Below, piece by piece: positions 12,571 through 23,520 of a DNA stretch of 64,000 bases (the first letter of the stretch is position 1; each line of letters opens with the position of its first letter). Below the pieces are notes generated by a model. The model did not search any database, was not told the DNA's origin, and worked only from the letters and a program-made list of their open reading frames with translations. The translations under genes were made by a program, and so were the position numbers. Origin of the DNA: Epiperipatus broadwayi. Taxonomy: Eukaryota > Onychophora > Udeonychophora > Euonychophora > Peripatidae. The DNA lies in the NCBI GenBank assembly GCA_028023455.1, contig JAQFVV010006427.1, positions 372,001 through 436,000 on the forward strand, in the 5' to 3' direction.

Positions 12571-12983
12571 TGTGCTGCTTGTTCGTGCGAAATCCCAATT
12601 CTAAAAAATAAATAGCAAGCGCTGGACATTCGTTAAGTTTCTTTGAAATAGTTTGCATTGTTCAGCAGCCGAGGGTATCTTGGTCGGGAAAAATAACCCA
12701 AGATAATATGTACGTATTGCCTTGGGGTTCGATCAAGGGTATAGATATGAAATTAAGTTTGTATCTGTATTAGCTCTCTGCTTGTATTGTAACGGCGTTG
12801 GTTAAAATAATAAATAAGATAATAAAGAATCTAAGTTGTAAACAATAAATGGATAGAAATAAAAGTTATGAAAAGAATAAATGGATATAATAAATAAGTA
12901 TAATATAGAATAAAATAATCGAAATAAATATAGTTGAAGGTACAAATAATTAATCAACCGTACGAATAACCATTTCCGTTATA
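12571..12983 (+). repeat. 3' LTR, 413 bp
   Basis: Partner of 8246-8670, same ends (TGTGCTGC ... CCGTTATA). The flank beyond, CTAAGAA, does not repeat the sequence before the 5' LTR. Confidence 0.9.
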
Positions 12984-13974
12984 CTAAGAATTTACCATTA
13001 TGGAATAAAAAATAAATATATTTACAGTGTTCTAAGCATTTCCACCCAAATCCAACAATAAAGCCTGCTATATTAGATCTTTCTAGACACAACTATAATC
13101 TTGTCTATAGATTCACAACAATACATGATTATTGGACATATCTGTTTCATAAATGATATTTATTAATCATTCATCTATATAAAGTTTAATGATTTTTTAA
13201 TCTGGCACCATAATGGGAGAATTGAGTCTTAAAAAGACTACTAATGATTCTGTCTTCTTGTTAGAATCTCAGCAGTCTTTTATAATATTTGTTAATAATT
13301 AAGCTGTCAAAAAATTCACATGCTAAATAATAAAAATTCATGGTAATTTTTCCTAAAAACTTAATATTTTGATCTCTTCAATCTAGATCTATTTTTTAAC
13401 CATTTTTTTCTTAAGTACCAATTGGTATATAATTATTTTTTATCTCAGCAATTTTTGTTTGATAACTTTGTGTTTGAAAATACGGTTCCCTGGTGTCCAC
13501 CACATAGATGATACTATTTCTAGGTCAATTCCTAGAAATATACCATTTACAGTGGCTATCATAAAACACAGAAAGAGGGCTTGTGGCAGCCTCAGCCAAC
13601 CTAAGAGGCTTCTTTCTATGATAAAACATAGAAAGAGTCCCTGCCAGTCTGGCTTTTTTCTATGCTAAAAGCACAGACAAATGCTTTTATTGGCTGCCAT
13701 AGTTGGTTGTGTTATTAACTTTATTGTAATGCTAGAATGTCTATTTTCTCTATACTTTGATGTGAGGGTGTGTAGATTTTAGCCTGTCATAATTATTTAA
13801 AATTTCATTGCAAAGATATTTTTTTCACATACTGTTACATTGTAACTTTATTAACAATGTCCTGAAGGTTCCATTATGAATGTGTAACCCTCAAAAATTG
13901 CTTTTAAGGTTGTGGAATGGCAGCATTTTGAGGATCACGTGAACAGTAACGTTTTCACGAGAATTCGTCTGTGA
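12984..13974. other. Non-coding stretch with short hairpins
   Basis: No gene is recognised. At 13612-13635 CTTTCTATG, ATAAAA, CATAGAAAG forms a 9-bp perfect stem. Parts of it (ATAAAACA-AGAAAGAG) recur at 13561, with a shorter trace near 13660, so a small repeat family is duplicated here. Confidence 0.5.
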
Positions 13975-15060
13975 CAAGTTACTTTTGATATATATACACA
14001 TAAACAAAAACAACCCAGTGTGTGATTATTATTAATTACTTATCCAAAAAAAAAGAAAATTAGTCAGGTATTTTTTTTTTACATTCACTATTTAAATAAG
14101 ATTAGTTTTTATATCTACACACTAACAAAAACAACCCAGTTTCTGATTAATTACTGTCCAACAAGAAAAGAAAGCAAATTAGTCAGGGTTTGATTTTTTA
14201 ATGTAGTATTTGAATTACAGTACTTTTTATATCTACACAATATTTACAAAAAAAAAACCACTTTCTGATGAATTACTGTCCCAAAGAAATGCAAATTAGT
14301 GGCTATCATTCTTAAATTTAGTATTTCAATAATGGTACCTTTTTATATAGACCCACTAACAAAAAGAACCCACTTTCTGATTAATTACTGTCGTCCCCCT
14401 CCCCCCAAAAAAGCAAATTAGTTGGGTATCACCTGAAAGTTTAGTGTGAATTTTTTAAATGTTGTGGGTAAATTGAATCATGTAGAATTGAATATTATTT
14501 TCAATTGCAAAAAAGACCGTAGCATTTTATAGATATATACACACATAAAGAAAATATAACCCACTTTCTAATTAATTAATATCAATACCCAAAAAAGGTT
14601 ATTTGCAGGTATCATTTTTAAATTTAGTATTTAAATAATATTACTTTTGATATCTACACAATAACAAAAACAATCCACTCTCTGATTCATTATTGTCCAA
14701 AAAAAAAAAGCAACATAGTCGGGTATCATTTGAAATGTAGTATTTCAAGAACGGAACTTTTTATATATACACACTAACAAAAAGAACCCACTTTCTGATT
14801 AATTACTGTCCAAAAACAACAAAAAAAAAGCAAATTAGTCGGGTATCATTTTTCAATTTAGCGTGAATGTAGCAATTTCGTACAAATTGAAAAATGTCTA
14901 ATTGCATCTTATTTTCGATTAAAAAATACTTAACTTTTGACAGATACACACAAACAAAAAAAAAAAACCCATTTTATGATTAAGAATTACTGTCCAAAAA
15001 ACGTCAATTATTCGGGTATCATTTTTAAATTTAATGTGAATTTCTAAATTTTGGTTTTTT
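13975..15060 (+). repeat. Satellite array with higher-order structure
   Basis: Eight diverged tandem units share TATCTACACACTAACAAAAA, AACCCACTTTCTGATTAATT, ACTGTCC and AGTCGGGTATCATTT strings. Anchor positions are 13991, 14112, 14230, 14347, 14534, 14651, 14764 and 14942, giving spacings 121, 118, 117, 187, 117, 113 and 178. Two short units followed by a long one repeat as a block (14112 to 14534 is 422 bp; 14534 to 14942 is 408 bp). The long units carry an extra segment beginning TTAGTGTGAAT or TTAGCGTGAAT. No coding content is seen. This looks like an old minisatellite or an array within a mobile element. Confidence 0.85.
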
Positions 15061-16997
15061 TTAAAAATAGTAATATTATTTAATATTAGTTCCTCTAATT
15101 TCCTATTACAAAAACTAAAAAAGCCAATATTTATATAGATAGAATCACAGGCCCGGTTCGGAATCGTAATATGTATGTGTTTTTGATTAGCATCAATGCC
15201 ATCAAACGGCTGGCACGAGGGAATAGAAAACAACCGAAAATACATTTGATAGAAATGTTTATTTTCATTAATATTGTATCTTCAACAAATTCTAAGTCTT
15301 TCAAAAAATTAATTTCTTTTTCTAAAGTCATAATCAATCATAACTTATTTCCATTCTTCATTTTCACTTCCAGTCTCAGTGTTTACATATTTTTAAATGA
15401 AAATAAGATTTTTATTAGATATAACATCAAAAATTAGTTTCAGATCTTTCTAAAACGTCTCTATCCTACAAACTGTACTATTTGATGTAGGAATATACTT
15501 GCATTAAATATAGCTGCTGTATTTTTTTTATTTAAGGACTTATATTCTACTGTGAATTTTGTGCTTTATTACTTAGTATAAATTGATCTGATGTACTCCC
15601 AGTCTTTTAATCTTTCATAGTTAGTTGATAGTACTTCAGTGAATTCAAATATGTTGCATTTACATTTTTTTCACTTTATTTTCAAAGTCAATCTAATTTA
15701 ATAAATGTCAATAAAGTTCAGACATTCAAAATGTTCACAAATGATATAATTATAAAACAATTGTTTAGATACTGACTTTTTGATTCAATCCTGATTGTAT
15801 AATTGTGCATGTAGACTCCACTTGATGAAAACTGCATCACATTTGTTTATGCTTGTGACTAACACATCAATAAACATCTGGCTCTTACAATTAGTACTCT
15901 GAGGTCTTAAAAACAACAGTTTTGGGCATGGGGAACAGATATTCAGACTCTAGAAAGATTGTTAATACTATTTGCTATAATCAGAAGCAGTCTCTTTTAT
16001 CAGTAGAAATATATATATTTTTAGTCTTGCAACAACTGCTAACCCAACATCTTACAGTTTTGCATAACATGAAGGCCATTTTACTATGAGATGACTATCA
16101 GTATCTCTATTTAGCATGAAAGCATACATATGACCTTAGGGGATTGTGCATTTCAAACAAAAATTGTTTTCCATTGCAATAAAATATTTCATTAACATTT
16201 ACATTTGCACTGCCTTAGTGAGAAGTTAATAAATTACAGAAATAATGGGGACAATAAAATCTCAAACCTACAGGTGTTCATTTTTTGAAAAAAAAAAATC
16301 ATAAAAAGTAACATTAAGCACAATCTTTTTTCATACTGCTTGGTGATTTATTCAAATTTAACCTAGGTATTTCTAATTACCATGAGATATTAATGATGCA
16401 CCCATGATCACTTCAGCCAAACAAAACTTTATTCTCAATATTTAAAAATAAATAACTTATTAACATATTTTGAAATGTATGCCATTGTCATCTTTGATTT
16501 TAATCTTGTTTGAAGATAATATTAATGGAAAACCATTTCTATAAAAATCAAACTTTGATAGCTATTTCAAATTTTGAACTCTCATAAAGTAATTAATCTT
16601 CTAAAATCACTGGCATGGATTTGCTTTGTGATTTCTTGTCACTGAATATATAACTAAAAAATTGAAAATATCATAAAAAACACAAATTCAAAATTACTGT
16701 ATAAAAATATTGACTCATTCGAATATCATTTATTCCTGTTGATATCAATAGCAAAGGTAGAAATTATAATATACTTTCTAAAATGCTTTCACATTTGCTT
16801 AAAACTGTGCTAAAATCTAAAAAAAGTATTTGTTGGTAAATTATGTATTGACTTTTTAGAAGAATGTCATTTATCTTTTCTTGATTTTACAATACCTATT
16901 TTCTCACTAATCAACAAAAATATGGTTGACATAGGAAAAAAATGGATTTAAAACATTTTTCTAAAATAGTCTTAAATAAATTAGAAATATACTTTTT
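15061..16997. other. AT-rich stretch, nothing firmly recognised
   Basis: Bases 15140-15260 are less A+T-rich and are open on both strands (up to 108 codons on the minus strand), but no family is recognised. The rest holds only short chance frames. Confidence 0.35.
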
Positions 16998-19444
16998 CTA
17001 CAACATAAGAAATTTTGATTTTGTATTTAAGACAGAGGGAAATATTTCTAAGAAATTGTAAAAATATAAGACTGCTTCATGTATTCCAAAAAACTCTTCA
17101 ATGTCCCATTTAAGTATTTTATTATTTGATGTGTCATCATAATTTTCAACCATTATCAAACCACTGCAGGATGGACATCTCTTCAAATTTAATTGATTTA
17201 CTTGGAACTCTAGCCTCTCTTTTTAACATCACACCGACAAACATATTATTTGATCTATCTGTTTCACATTAGCAATATTTTTAGCCCAGATCCAATTCAG
17301 TTCCTTATTTTTTTCAATGGTGTCAATGATTTTAGTTTGTTGTTTCATTGATATATTTTATTTTCAATCTCTTCTTATTACTTCTAATCCATATATAAGA
17401 TTTTGTTAAGCACATCTGTTAAAAACTTTTATTTCAAGCATATAGACATATTTTTTTTGTAATACTTAATCATTATGTTTCCATCTGTATTAATAATCTG
17501 ACCATGGTATTTGTAATTGTTAACTTTTTCTATTTCATTTTAATCTGTCTTTCTTTTTTTTGAGCAAATTGATTAAAAATTATTTTGATCTTTTTAACAT
17601 TTATATTTAGTCTTATCCTTTTACCTTCATCTAATAACTTTTTCCATATTTCCTGAAGTTCTGAAGCATTGTTTACACAAATAACCACATTTTCTGTGAA
17701 ATCTAAATGACTTAAATAATCTCCATTTAATTTTAGTCTCTTAGCTTCAATTTTAATTCAAAAATACATCTTTCAAAACTTCTGTAAAAACTTTTGGAGA
17801 TATGGAATAATCCTTTTCTCCTTTTTAATTTTAATCTTTTTACTATTACCATATAATCTAATTATTGCTGTTGCATTTTGATAAATAATCTTCAATAATA
17901 TGGCAATATTCTGGGCCTATATTTGGATGATCAAATGCTTTAATCACTATAGAAATGCTTATAGAATCCAATGCTTTTTAATAATTGGCAAATTCAATGT
18001 TTAGTTACAGCTCATATTTATTGGCTGTTCTATAATTTCTCCCAATATTTGTAGAGGATCCAAAAACCATAGTGAAATTCAGCATTTTTTTTTTGGGGGG
18101 GGGAGGTAAAATCCAAAGTTTATTATAAATAAATTAAAATATTAAAAATATTACATAGTTCTCTATAAACAAGTTATGATTATTTTGTTAAAAAAATTGT
18201 ATAGAATTGATAAAAGAGTGATAGGTATCTATTTTCTATCTTCTTTATTATCTTTCTTAAATACAAATATTATTACCCCATTTTTCCAATCATCTGGCAC
18301 ATATTTATCTTTGAAACATTTGGTATCAAATTTTTCTAACAGTTTTTTATTTTTTTTATTTATCTTTTAAAAATATCAATAATATTTCCATCAATTCCTG
18401 GAGCTTTTTTTTTTTTCATAGATTTCATTTCATACCTTATTTTGTCATTTAAATATATTGACAATATAGAAGTAGTTGTTTTCTTGTTGTTTATTTATAT
18501 ATATATATATTTTATACAATTCTAACACACATTTTTTGATGTCCTCTATAATAATCATTCTATTTTTTCTTCTTATTGCAGAAATAATTTTCATATCATT
18601 ACCAAAATATTGTTTTTCACTTTTGAGATTTTTATTCTCTTCTATACCTTCTTATATCATTATTAATTCTTTTTCATACTATTTCACAAATCTCTAGATA
18701 TTCATTATTCTTAATGGATCATTTTCTATATTTTTTCATATTTCTTCTATCCTTGATGTATTGTCTTGTCTCATTAAAATATATATTGGTTATTGTTTTT
18801 TTTTTTCTACAACTATCTTTAGTGCATTTTAAATAGCATATTAGTTCCTATTGATTTCATCCAAATTTAAATTATCTTCAAAATCTGTTAATATTTTAAA
18901 ATACTTTACAAGTTTTAATTTAAATGCATTGGAATGTATCTGAAAATTAAGAATATCAACTGTAAATATTGTTTTTCTTCATAATTTTTATCTCTTCTAG
19001 TTCTGCATTAAAACATTACAATCTTGAAATGCATATTTTTTATTAATCAATTCTAATTAATATGTCTTTATTTGAATAATCCATGTATGTTTAATATTTT
19101 TCTCAAAAAAAAATTCGTAATATATAATTTTGCTTTTTCTGCTCCAGAAGTCAGTGCCCTCTGTATTATTACCATAACCATATTTTCCCTACATCCCATT
19201 TTTCAATAATTTATTAATTCAAGCATTAACATTTTCCATGTTAATTTTAAAATGTTTGGCATAAGCAAAAATGTTTTGTGTGTGTATCTATATATCTTCT
19301 ATTTTTGTATCACAAATGTGTTGAGGCATAACCTGAATTATCTGCATTTGGTATCTTTCATTAAATTGAATAATTAATCTTGCCACTCTGTCTGATCTAT
19401 TTTATAATTCTCTATAATAACAATAATTATGCACTTTTAAAGCT

Positions 19445-19930
19445 TGTTAGAGAAATTATATTTATTAATAATTTATTTAATGCTTAGCGCTTTCAAAGCT
19501 TTATGGCTTCATACTCATAGCAGCGTACAGTTGATAGTGATGAAGGGGAGTATTCTAATTTATGTTAATTAGTTAGGTGTTTCAGTATTTTATTTAAATA
19601 TTCTTTGGATTAGTTTGTCCATCTTTTTGAAATGGTGAAATAGGTGTCTTTTCTATTAATTGATTGAGTGTCATTGTTTATGAAATATGCCTCCTTTATT
19701 TTGTGCCTATGGTCATTTCTCTCTTTGCACACTATTCTGAGGGTGGTGGGTTCAAATCTGTGTCCAGTAGCTTTTTCATGCTCCAAGAATGCTGATGTAG
19801 ACTCCTTGTTATTCAGTTCCCTTTTATACATATATATGTGCTGGGATGCTCTGTTTGTAAGGGTAGTTTTTGTTTCTCTGCATTCGGCTTGAAGGCATTG
19901 TTATTTGATACACCACTTGAGATGTTGATA
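19445..19930 (-). mobile_element. Penelope-like element fragment (GIY-YIG endonuclease end)
   Basis: The minus strand reads ECRETKTTLTNRASQH, then (frame 19831-19610) an open stretch with STSAFLEHEKATGHRF, KIKEAYFI and INRKDTYFTIS. This matches the C-terminal GIY-YIG endonuclease of Penelope-like retroelements: the R-x-x-x-H helix, the TGH box, the catalytic Glu in KIKEA and the final NR motif. Only the end of the element is present (5' truncation is usual in this class). The flanking LINE reads GLIINKT...NNIINIS before the insert and NRSDRVARLIIQF after it, so the fragment interrupts the RTE endonuclease. The boundaries are approximate. Confidence 0.75.
19487..19525 (-). ncRNA. Weak hammerhead-like motif downstream of the Penelope ORF
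   Basis: On the minus strand TATGA, AGC-CATAAA-GCT, TT, GAAA, GCGC follow each other. This resembles a decayed CUGAUGA, stem II, GAAA core, in the position where Penelope-like elements are known to carry hammerhead ribozymes. The CUGAUGA box is damaged and stems I and III are not convincing. Confidence 0.25.
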
Positions 19931-20482
19931 ATGTTGTTCTATGTTTTGTTGATAATTAATCCTTCTCCACATGTGTTTATCATGTTTGAGCTTTTATAAT
20001 ATAGTACATTCACATTTAAAATAATCTCTTCACCTTTATTTCTACATTAACGAAGTTCAACAATGTCTCATTTAATAATAGACCGTTCTTCTTCCAATTC
20101 ATGCAATATTTATTTAATTGAAAGTAATTTGCAGTTGTAATATCTAAATAAAAGGTCATCATCTAATAACTGCCTGAATATGTATACAAGAGATTTTAAG
20201 TGTTCTCCATTATTGGCCACTAAACACTGTCTTAGCCTGTGACTGTAACAGTTTCCTGGGAATAAGGGTCATACCTTAGTTCTATCTGTAATAATTATAA
20301 TTATCAAGAAAACTCAAATATTTAGTTAAGAAATGTCATACAAGTGTAAAGAAATACTATAATCTTCTCTTAAACTCAGAGATAAAAAGCCAATAAACTC
20401 ATCATGTTGACAGATGCATGTTTAACCATATTCATATAATATATGAATAATCATATAATTCTATCAAACTTGTACTTTTCAA

Positions 20483-20615
20483 GTTAATGTGAAAAGGTAA
20501 AATAAAACTAATAAAAAAGTCTTAAAGCAGAGAGACAGCTTTCAGCAGATGGTTTCCAGAATCATAGTGCATTTAAGACTTTTTTATTAGTCTTAATCTA
20601 TCTTTTCATATTAAC
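20483..20615. repeat. Fold-back repeat, 44-bp arms and 45-bp spacer
   Basis: The arms at 20483-20526 and 20572-20615 are inverted copies. The inner 20 bases (ACTAATAAAAAAGTCTTAAA and its complement) match perfectly and the outer part (GTTAATGTGAAAAGG) has a few mismatches. The 133-bp length resembles a small MITE or a fold-back formed in the LINE leader. I see no obvious target duplication. Confidence 0.7.
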
Positions 20616-22379
20616 TGGAACAGTAACAAATTTGTAGAATTACATAATTGTATGAAAAGGGTATATACTATTGTGAATTGAATAAGCATATAGTAATAAC
20701 AACTACAACAACAAAAATGGTATGAAGTTGGCATTTGAAATGTGTCCTACTCAGTGAATTTAAGATTTCAAAGAGGGTGTTAAAGAGTCTCCTTTCAATT
20801 AACTGAAGAATTATTTGCAACTATAATCTTATCATTTGCAAAATCTATATGTCTTAAATAATTTTCACTTTAAGTCTTTTAGCTTCCCATTTTAACCCAC
20901 AAAATACTTCTTGGGAAACCATTTGCAAAAAGTTTTTTTTTTGTCTTGGAATCACTCAATCATTTGCCCATTTCATGATTAACCTTCATAGTATTCTCAT
21001 GTAATCTAATCACTGTTGTTGCATTTTGATAAACATTTTTCAGAATATATATCTTGATGATCCAATGCTTTAATAACAGTAGAAATGCTTATAAAATCAA
21101 GTGTTTTTCCAAAACATAATGGAAACTCTTCTTCATTGATCTTTTTTATGTTTTATCGTTACTTGTATATCATCCATTATGCTAAAAACATTTTAAAATC
21201 AAATTTGTTTTTTTAGTTAATTAGAATCTAAAATTCACTCTACATGAATTGCAATTATCTTGATAAAATTTTGTATACAATTGATATAATATTAACAGGC
21301 TTGTAATTTCCAATATTTTTTTTCACCTTTCTTAAATATTAATTTTATTACTGCAGTCTTCCAAATATCTGGTACATATTTGTCATTTAGATATTTGAAA
21401 TATACCTTTACCAGCAATTTTTATATTTCTTCATTTGCTTTCTCCAAAATATCAGCAATAATTTCATCACTTCCTGGAGTTTTTCCTTTTTTGATAAATT
21501 TAATTGCATGACTCACTCTTCATTTAAAATACTAGGCAATTCAGAAATTATAATAATTGTAAAGAATACTTATTTTTCTTTATTATTAATTCTTTATAAA
21601 ACTCTTCCATACTTTTTATGATATCACTTTTTAATAATACTTTCTTCTTTTTTATTTGCTAAAATAACTTTTCTTAAAATATGAAAATGTTGTTTTATAC
21701 TTTTAAGATTTTTTATTCTCTTATTTAGCTTTCTTTGATAATTCTTTTTTATGGCATTATTCAAAGCACTAGATATTCAATTATTCTTAATGGATCATTT
21801 TTTAAAAATTTTCATATGTCTAATACATTGTCTTATCTTAGTAGAAAATTTATTGTTAAATTATTACCTTTTGACCAGTTATCTATCAAGCAATTTTTAA
21901 ATTAATATCAGTTATCTTCATATTGATTTCAGTTGCCTAAACCATATTTAAAGTCTTTTAATATTTTAAAATTACTCGCAACTTTTAATTTAACTTCATG
22001 TTACTGAAGATTAGGAATATCAACTTTTTATAATGACTTTCTTAATAGTTTTCAGATCTTTGATAAGATTGAACGTTCATTATATTAAATAAACTGGCTT
22101 AATATTTAAATTACAGACTTAAAGATTAAATTATAGAGAACTGCAGTCTTTGAAAAGAATGTTCCTGATCTTATATCAATTAAAAATATTAAAGAAGAGT
22201 ATAATCCTGAAAATTATATTTTCTGTTAGTCAAAATATGTTTCAATTCTATTATATCTTGATTTTCCACTTCTATTTAGCATTTTCTCAAAGAAAGTTTT
22301 CACAATACATATATTTTTTTCCTCTGTGAACTCCACTAATCTGTGTCCAAATCAGATATATTAATCTTTAACTGAAGTT

Positions 22380-22690
22380 TAAAGTTTATATATGTGCTAG
22401 AGATAATATCTACTTTCGAAAATGATTAGTAATAATCATTAGTGTATTTATCTGAAATGGATGGCGTCGGGATTGTGAGTAAGGGGGGGGGGTGACAGTG
22501 GTAAATAAAAATGTAACAATTTACTCTAGATAAATACTTTGCATATGGTAAAGATATATATGAGAGATAGTGACCTGGGCCAACTAATGAGTGCTGGTTT
22601 AGCACGAAATGCATTTTTGGGGTCATTTGTCTTTTATTATATCTTTATTTATATGAATATGAAAAAAATGGGGAAGTGTGGAGGTGTTTA
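22380..22690 (+). mobile_element. Insert inside RTE endonuclease carrying a ribozyme-like fold
   Basis: About 300 bases separate two parts of the LINE endonuclease that are contiguous in the family. The insert has higher G+C, a G9 run (22483-22491) and a hammerhead-like segment (see 22540-22613). No protein motif is seen. Candidates are a ribozyme-bearing short retroelement (retrozyme or SINE type) or a Penelope terminal repeat. The boundaries are approximate. Confidence 0.5.
22540..22613 (+). ncRNA. Candidate hammerhead ribozyme, type III arrangement
   Basis: All hammerhead parts occur in order. The stem III strand is TGCAT (22540-22544), followed by A at the UH cleavage position (22545). 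A stem I hairpin region starts TGG (22546) and returns as CCA before the core. The core is CTAATGA (22584-22590; consensus CUGAUGA, so one G is changed to A). Stem II is GTGCT / AGCAC, five perfect pairs with loop GGTTT (22591-22605). GAAA follows (22606-22609), then the second stem III strand ATGCA (22609-22613). The 74-nt length is typical. The core change and weak stem I suggest an inactivated or poorly active copy. The fold was derived by hand. Confidence 0.55.
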
Positions 22691-23520
22691 TTATATCAAC
22701 AAAATTTACCTGTAGCATGTTAATTATTTCAAATGTTTATTAATTTCAGCATTAAAATCTCTCATAGAAATATTAAAATGTTGTTTGGTCTGATTCAGAG
22801 CATTTTTAAAATCCTTATAAAAACCCTCTATTTCTTCATCACAATGAGAACTTGTTAGGACATAATTTGCATTTCATATCTTCCATTTATTTAAATAACT
22901 AATCTTGTCATTTCTCTAATATATCAATAATCCCCTCAATGTTGTTCATTCACTCTTTAAACCTATTCTCTATTCAATTTTATTTCTATTTTATAAAGCA
23001 CAGCATAGTGTCACTTAATATTAGAAAATTCTTATTTCAATTTAGGCAATATGTCTCATTTGAATATTTATGAAAAATGATATCATCAAATATTAACCTG
23101 AGCTGTTAATCAGGGCATTTTAAGTACTTTCTGTCTTTGGCTACCAACCACTGTTTTGCTAGAAAATTTACAATCCTCCTGAAAATAAGAATCATAATTT
23201 AGTTTTGTTAATTATGATTATAAATATCTATAAGAAAAAAAAATGTTCACATAAAAATACACTAAACCTTCAAGAAAACTCAACTCATAATTAGATTAAG
23301 ATCTACCAGGTAATTGATAGTATTTCTTGAATTTAACTTCAGAAATAAAAAGCCAGTAAATCCACTATGTTGGATGATGAGTGCTGGTAAACACTTCATC
23401 TATATTTATTTGACTATAGTGATAATAATTGTAATGGCAAGAAGAAATGACGTAGATATCAGAAATTCTATCTGCTCACTTTTTAAGACCTCAAAGAGGA
23501 ATCAAAGAGTATCCTTCAGA

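Larger units (their letters stand above)
8246..12983 (+). mobile_element. Ty3/gypsy-like LTR retrotransposon without pol
   Basis: A 4.7-kb element bounded by two direct LTRs (8246-8670 and 12571-12983). It has a primer-binding site two bases after the 5' LTR, a polypurine tract directly before the 3' LTR and a gag-like coding region in the first third. From 10163 to the 3' LTR I find no protease, reverse transcriptase, RNase H or integrase in any frame, so it is either a deleted copy or a non-autonomous family. No convincing target duplication is seen (ATTCA before, CTAAG after). The LTRs differ in a modest number of places plus a block of changes near their 3' ends, so the insertion is not very recent. 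Confidence 0.85.
16998..20430 (-). pseudogene. RTE LINE, near full-length but dead, with a Penelope insertion
   Basis: The minus strand carries the RTE layout. An endonuclease N-terminal part (about 20110-19940) shows EEERSIIK and KGEEIILNVNVLYY, then GEGLIINKT. After a foreign insert (about 19930-19445) the endonuclease resumes with RVARLIIQFNERYQMQIIQV (about 19400-19340), INMENVNA where the family has IxMGDFNA (about 19220) and GKYGYGNNTEGTDF (about 19180-19135). The RT begins with KAPGIDGNIIDI (18410-18372), then KYVPDDWKNGVI (about 18300). The catalytic box is LSHLDFTENVVICVNNASEL (about 17720-17665), where FTEN replaces FADD. It is followed by LLDEGKRIRLNINVKK and by EKVNNYKYHGQIINTDGN (about 17535-17480). 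A 62-codon C-terminal frame closes at 16998. The loss of the catalytic Asp pair and several stops make it inactive. Confidence 0.8.
20790..23520 (-). pseudogene. Second RTE LINE copy, dead and interrupted
   Basis: Same family and orientation as the preceding copy. The leader (about 23520-23060) aligns with 20820-20040, including AATAAAAAGCCA-TAAA and the AAAGAG-TCTCCTTT block. The endonuclease shows MTRLVI and NGRYEMQIM (about 22925-22860), then EEIEGFYKDFKNALNQTKQH (about 22840-22780) and FNISMRDFNAEIN (about 22775-22740). After an insert it resumes with IELKHILTNRKYNFQDYT (about 22265-22170). The RT begins GKTPGSDEIIADILEKANEE (about 21489-21430), then YVPDIWKTAVIKLIFKKGEK, a frameshift, then NYKPVNIISIVYKILSR (about 21320-21265). 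The YADD box is LRHIDFANDKIIVANNSS (about 20866-20815), with FAND for FADD. It ends near 20790 without the C-terminal domain, so it is 3'-truncated or joined there to the leader of the neighbouring copy. Confidence 0.8.

Noticed and set aside
19668-19892. Plus-strand open frame of 74 codons
   Set aside because: Shadow of the Penelope GIY-YIG frame on the minus strand.
23368-23395. Second hammerhead-like string (GATGAGTGCTGG ... CACTTCATC)
   Set aside because: Shares ATGAGTGCTGGT with the 22.5-kb candidate, but GAAA is absent and the segment aligns with the leader of the other RTE copy (about 20400), so it is LINE sequence forming a simple hairpin.
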